A stretch of DNA of 12,119 nucleotides from assembly GCA_004151065.3 (NCBI GenBank), contig NWUY0300055530.1, positions 25,173-37,291 on the forward strand, written 5' to 3'. Of the stretch, positions 8,405-12,119 are shown piece after piece. The notes below the pieces were generated by a model. It did not search any database and was not told the origin of the DNA. It saw nothing but the letters and a program-made list of their open reading frames with translations. A program made the position numbers and the translations under genes. Every line of letters starts with the position of its first letter. Position 1 is the first letter of the stretch. Source of the stretch: Larix sibirica (Eukaryota; Streptophyta; Pinopsida; Pinales; Pinaceae).

Positions 8405-8482
8405 AAGAATCCTATCAAGGAAAACCATGCAATCATTTAATATTGAAACCTATGTAGGACAAACATGCAACAAAACACATAC

Positions 8483-8601
8483 CTCTTAAGGGATTGGAAG
8501 TGAAATTTCGAGGGCTTGGAACAATTACTGGTTGCTCTGTGTGAAACAACATTCCATTCCCACCATTCAAATGGGCATCTAAAACAACACACCTTCTACT
8601 G
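8483..8601 (-). other. exon-like segment upstream of the pseudogene (possible 5' leader exon)
   Basis: On the minus strand an acceptor-like GATTGATTTTAG precedes 8601, and a strong donor CTTAAGAG|GTATGT follows 8483. The 119 bases between are open in one frame (including AHLNGGNGMLFHTEQ), but I recognise no family. Splicing from 8482 to an acceptor-like ACAATGCAG (AG at 8289-8288) would place it in the 5' leader of the MED26-like gene. Both roles are inference; it may be neither. Confidence 0.22.
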
Positions 8602-8661
8602 CTAAAATCAATCGAAACGAAATTTAGAAAGCAAAAACAATCTCCCTCCAAAATTAGACTC

Positions 8662-9188
8662 TACATACATGCATCTCGAGTTGGTGTCCATTTCCAATTC
8701 GATCAACTCTAAGCTACTGAGCGTTTATATACATGCGACCCTTGAATAATCGAGCTTCAAGTACGTTGTCTATTTGATCAACTCTCAGTTCACTGCCTCT
8801 GCAATAACTCATAGTTATATACATGCGGTCCTTGAATATACAACTTCAAGTCCATTGCCAATTTGATCAACTCTATGTTTACTTTGCTTCCTCAGTACCT
8901 CAGAGTTTACATACATGCGGCCTCTGAATATACATGTTCAATTCCATTGCCAATTTGATCAACTCTAAGCTTACTTTGCTGCCTGTGCAGTAACTCAGAG
9001 TTTATACACATGCGGCCCTTGAATAATACAGCTTCAAGTCTATTGCCAATTTGATCGACTCTAAGTTTACTTTGCTGCCTCTGCTGTACTCAGATTTTAT
9101 ATACATGCATGATGCGGCCTATGAATATACAACTTCAAGTCCATTGCCAATTTGATCAACTCTAAGTTCGCCTCTACAATAACTCTGA
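8662..9188. repeat. tandem array, about 5.7 copies of a 90-95-bp unit
   Basis: Unit starts (TATATACATGCGGCC-like) are at 8662 (partial, 64 bp), 8726, 8816, 8908, 9003 and 9098. Each full copy carries, in order, ACATGCGG, CTTGAATA, CTTCAAGTC, ATTGCCAATTTGATC, AACTCTAAG, TTTGCTGCCTCTG and AACTCAGAGTT. Copies differ by scattered substitutions and small indels, so the array is not recent. Reading frames crossing it are not evidence of a gene. Confidence 0.95.
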
Positions 9189-9680
9189 ACTCCAAAGATG
9201 AGTGACCATGGGACACTTTCTATTCCTAAAAACATTCCATCTCCTCCATTCAATATGCATATTGAGAATTTAAAATGACCCACTTTGTGATGCATACCGG
9301 TAATAATTAGTACGAATCCGATAATGCGTATGAAAAAATAATATCGAGCAAAAAACTTGTACGGTTTTATATGGAAGTTTCCTGCCTGTAATTTTACCAC
9401 AAAGTTAGTTTTTGTATTCGGATATGAATACAAATATAAAATAGATATAGGTAGCAACGGTTTTTGAGAATGCGTTCTTATAAAGTGAATAACTTTGAAA
9501 TGTTATATTCCAAAATTGTGTGAAACTACATCTCCCCGATATTTTTGAGGTATTTGTTGCATGTAATTGCAAGTAATTTAGATGGAAGTGAACTTGCTGC
9601 ATTAAATATATTTAATGCAATACGTTCAAACATTTTTTTGAGGGGCATTTAAATTAAGAAAAAACTCCTTTGACATCATT
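9189..9680. other. AT-rich spacer, no recognised gene
   Basis: A 112-codon minus-strand ORF (9457-9119) runs partly through the tandem array and shows no family signature. The segment near 9195-9290 has slight similarity to the exon-like piece at 8483-8601 (AACATTCCAT...CCATTCA). Nothing else is recognised. Confidence 0.4.
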
Positions 9681-9862
9681 CATTCATGAACCATCTTATG
9701 TAGGTTTCACTTCCACCAATGTCATAGATATGAACATTTGAAGAGGATTTGAAAGTCGTTCAGCTACCATCTTATGCATTCATGAACCATCTTATGTAGG
9801 TTCCACCTCCACCAATGTCATAGATTTGAACATTTGAAGAGGATTTGAAGGTCGTTCAGCTA
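9681..9862. repeat. direct tandem duplication, 96-bp unit
   Basis: Copy 1 is 9681-9776 and copy 2 is 9777-9862, both starting CATTCATGAACCATCTTATG. Over the 86 shared bases only four differences are seen. The last ten bases of copy 1 (CCATCTTATG) repeat an internal part of the unit, suggesting slippage at that short homology. Confidence 0.93.
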
Positions 9863-9896
9863 ACGTTTGCTCAATCACATTGATCACCCCATCAAT

Positions 9897-10620
9897 TCAC
9901 TCGATTTCTGAATTGCCATTAGGTGATTTGAAAGCTTGGGTTCCAATCATGTAAAAAGAAAATGCAAAGGAATACAAGCAAATATCCAAGGATTTTTTAG
10001 TATACTTCCCAACCCATACATATTGCAATCGGAATGTCAAGTAATGCAAGCCAAATACAACTTTGAAAAAATCTTGGACCACGACATCCTTTGAAGGGAG
10101 GATAAGGTAGAGAATATTTTTGGCATCTGTGGGCAATGGATGTTGTAGGATCGTGACAAAAAAATTAATCATATATTGTACCCTGAGGTGATTGAGGACT
10201 TTTCCATGGGCATAAAGATCCTTCCATTTTGAGCCCCAAATAACATTTATGTTCACATTGACCTAGATTTGGTCCATGTAGAGCTAAATTGTTTTTCACC
10301 AATTGCTCAAATATGGGCTTTGGTTACTGGCATCAAAAATGGCTAGTAAGAAATCCTCAATAATACTCTTTTCATTCAAGTCTCGATTGCCATACTAGGT
10401 TGTGTAAATAATGATGTTGCTCGCCAGTATAGGACTAGAAAAATGGGTGGCTCTCAATATAGTGAGTCAAGTTGGAAGGATCGATGGCTACATCAGTAGG
10501 TTCTTATATGGAGGAAGCTAAAAACAACAAGATCTTGTAATAAATTTCCTCATTGAGCTCAACGATAATTATGCCATCAATAGAACATATGAATTCCATG
10601 TGGAAAAACTAGTTTGAAGC
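9897..10620 (-). pseudogene. decayed coding sequence, unidentified (weak PRD1 resemblance)
   Basis: On the minus strand, protein-like stretches run through several stops. From 10620, one frame reads VELNEEIYYKILLFLASSI and DPSNLTHYIESHPFF with stops at 10611-10609, 10506-10504 and 10437-10435. The frame then shifts, and from 10436 it reads ASNIIIYTT, YGNRDLNEKSIIEDFLLAIF and, after stops at 10397, 10298, 10286 and 10265, a 119-codon open tail (10256-9897) with TDAKNILYLILPSKD. The sequence is Leu/Ile-rich and helical in character. The order of motifs weakly recalls the C-terminal half of PRD1, a plant protein for meiotic double-strand break formation, from memory only. It could instead be an unrelated gene or partly chance. 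Confidence 0.35.
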
Positions 10621-12038
10621 TAAGGTCACATCCATGAAGAGTATGGTTGGATTTTAGTATATGAATTCCATGTTGCAAAACTTTTCATTGGAAGTGTACC
10701 ATATATCTATGTTTTACCATTGGTGGTTTTTCATTTGTACTTGTTAACATGGATAGCATTAATAGAAAGATCACACATGATTGAACAACAATGATAAGTT
10801 CAATCATTGTTGATTGGTCATCTAACAAGGATACCTATCAAAGTTTAGCCAACCAACACATACACGTCCAACAAAATATTGCACAATATCATCCACTAGG
10901 AAGTGGAAAAGGAGGTTTCTCTCTCAACTCTTAGTGGTCTTAGCAGTCTCAACAATGAATTAATCTAAAAGCTTTCCTCTGCACATTCTCCCCGTTTGAA
11001 CCCAGATCATTAATAAGGAAGTGTTAGCATTGATGGATGTGGTTGTTGCCACAACAATATTTGCATATAGACCAATAGTGGAAAGACATATATGATGAAA
11101 GCACATCAAATTAGGAGTCATTTCAAAGTGTTGTAAGAAGCTCCACAATTTGTTACATCATTGTTCACATCAATTTTGTTTTTGTTGCAACACAAGCATT
11201 GGTTGCATTGAGGACATAGCATGCGAAAAGTACAAAATTATTAATGTCAAGTCTTAGTTTTTTGGGTTGAGGAGATCCATATCTTACTCACCATATGCCT
11301 TCTCTAAGCCTTCTCTCGCTTCAATTCTTCCCATTTCCATATTCCAAATGTTAAATAAAAAGTTGTTTATTACCTCTACCCATTTGCAAGGCAATTAGAA
11401 AAACAGTGACAACAAGGCTAACCTTTTCTTTCTAATACAATCATGCCTCTGGATGTACAAACAAAATTTCTATTGAGCCTCCCTTTTTAATACAATCATG
11501 CCTATGAGATATACCAACAAAATTGATTTTGAACGTCTGACTTTAAAATCACAATTATAAAATGTTTATTGCTTTCATTTATTGTATTTTGTTTGTTTAT
11601 CAGTAAAAAACCCCTCCTTGATCATGCATCACCCATCAATTGGTTCTTCTTCATGTTATTATTCATCCCCTTCACTTGATTTGGATTTGGTTTATTCATC
11701 CTCCTTTGTGCCCACCCCTGCATTTCTCTTAACCCTCTTATTGTTGTTCCAATTGCGGCTATTGATGTCACTACCCATATTGTTGTTTTGTTTGTCCATA
11801 CACACTAATTAGAAAAACAAGGCAATGCATCTTTGCACTTGCATAGCATCACAAAATTGACAAACAAGCATTATTCAAGAAAGGAAGACCGCAAAATCAA
11901 TTGCTAACATAAACTATATGAAGATCTTAAAATATATTGATATTTGAATAAAGATAAATAGCAAACAAAAATCTATAAAACAATGCTAGAATTTAGCAAC
12001 GTGATTTCCATTTCCTATTCTTGACTAAAGTTTCTTAC
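10621..12038. other. AT-rich spacer with possible gene fragments, no firm gene
   Basis: No firm feature. A 14-base repeat TATGAATTCCATGT occurs at 10588-10601 and 10660-10673. A minus-strand ORF at 11148-10960 and a Cys-rich minus-strand stretch near 11215-11185 (CPQCNQCLCC) could be further pieces of the decayed gene to the left, but no family signature is visible. The plus-strand ORF at 11582-11812 is low-complexity Ser/Leu and probably chance. Confidence 0.35.
11423..11532. repeat. diverged direct duplication, 55-bp unit
   Basis: TAATACAATCATGCCT occurs at 11433-11448 and 11488-11503, exactly 55 bases apart. Flanking sequence is also similar (CTTTTT before; GAT.TAC.AACAAAATT..ATT after), giving two adjacent diverged copies. 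Confidence 0.75.
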
Positions 12039-12119
12039 GTTCTTGCCTGCAAGTGGTGCTTTTGCTTACAAGATATACCATTGATTGAATTGAAATCGAT
12101 AGAAATGGAGGTGGAGAAA
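12039..12119 (-). other. possible exon entering from the right edge
   Basis: On the minus strand the last 81 bases are open in one frame (including SCKQKHHLQAR) and end at a strong donor-like sequence AGAAC|GTAAGA at 12039/12038. A Cys/His-containing start of this type would not contradict the weak PRD1 lead further left. There is too little sequence for identification. Confidence 0.2.

Noticed and set aside
8662-9188. CRISPR array
   Set aside because: Contiguous diverged 90-95-bp units without spacers in a plant nuclear context form a tandem repeat.
9119-9457. 112-codon minus-strand ORF
   Set aside because: Its C-terminal part is translated tandem repeat and the rest has no family signature.
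12105-12119. ATGGAGGTGGAGAAA as the start of a plus-strand gene at the right edge
   Set aside because: Only five codons are visible, and a minus-strand exon reading of the same bases is at least as good.

Overview
The window looks like nuclear DNA of a seed plant. It has an intronless P-class pentatricopeptide repeat (PPR) gene, plant-type GT-AG introns, the 3' end of a TG...CA LTR retrotransposon, a possible tRNA-derived SINE fragment and much AT-rich decayed spacer. Low gene density and old, degraded repeats would suit a gymnosperm, but that is inference only.

Left part (1-2640): one intact protein gene on the + strand, a 716-residue PPR protein (453-2603) with a basic, mitochondrion-like N-terminus and about 17 P-type repeats. 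It resembles the Arabidopsis At3g18020 lineage. It has a short in-frame upstream ORF, and its C-terminal end is ambiguous (second open frame; strong splice donor before the stop).

Middle-left (2640-5240): spacer holding the 3' end of an LTR retrotransposon: a 191/194-bp tandem duplication, a polypurine tract and a 311-bp LTR. No matching 5' LTR is in the window.

Centre (5244-8212, - strand): the main discovery is a ten-exon pseudogene that no single long ORF shows. Translating the - strand exon by exon and splicing at conserved GT/AG borders gives a nearly full-length relic (about 435 codons) of a plant Mediator subunit 26 (MED26) protein, with a TFIIS N-terminal domain in exons 2-4. It carries seven in-frame nonsense codons, one clear frameshift and one further phase mismatch. 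Its introns are retained, so it arose by DNA duplication or in-place decay, not retroposition. Intron 5 contains a 30-bp inverted repeat (29/30 matches) that would fold into a miRNA-precursor-sized hairpin.

Right part (8213-12119): the pseudogene's upstream flank, a ~92-bp tandem array (8662-9188), a 96-bp direct duplication (9681-9862), a second decayed coding region on the - strand (about 9897-10620, unidentified, weak resemblance to the meiotic protein PRD1), AT-rich spacer with a 55-bp duplication, and a possible exon entering from the right edge.

Only the PPR gene appears functional. The genes do not form a pathway; the window is one housekeeping organelle-RNA gene beside a graveyard of duplicated genes and repeats. 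All family assignments are from remembered family features, not database searches.
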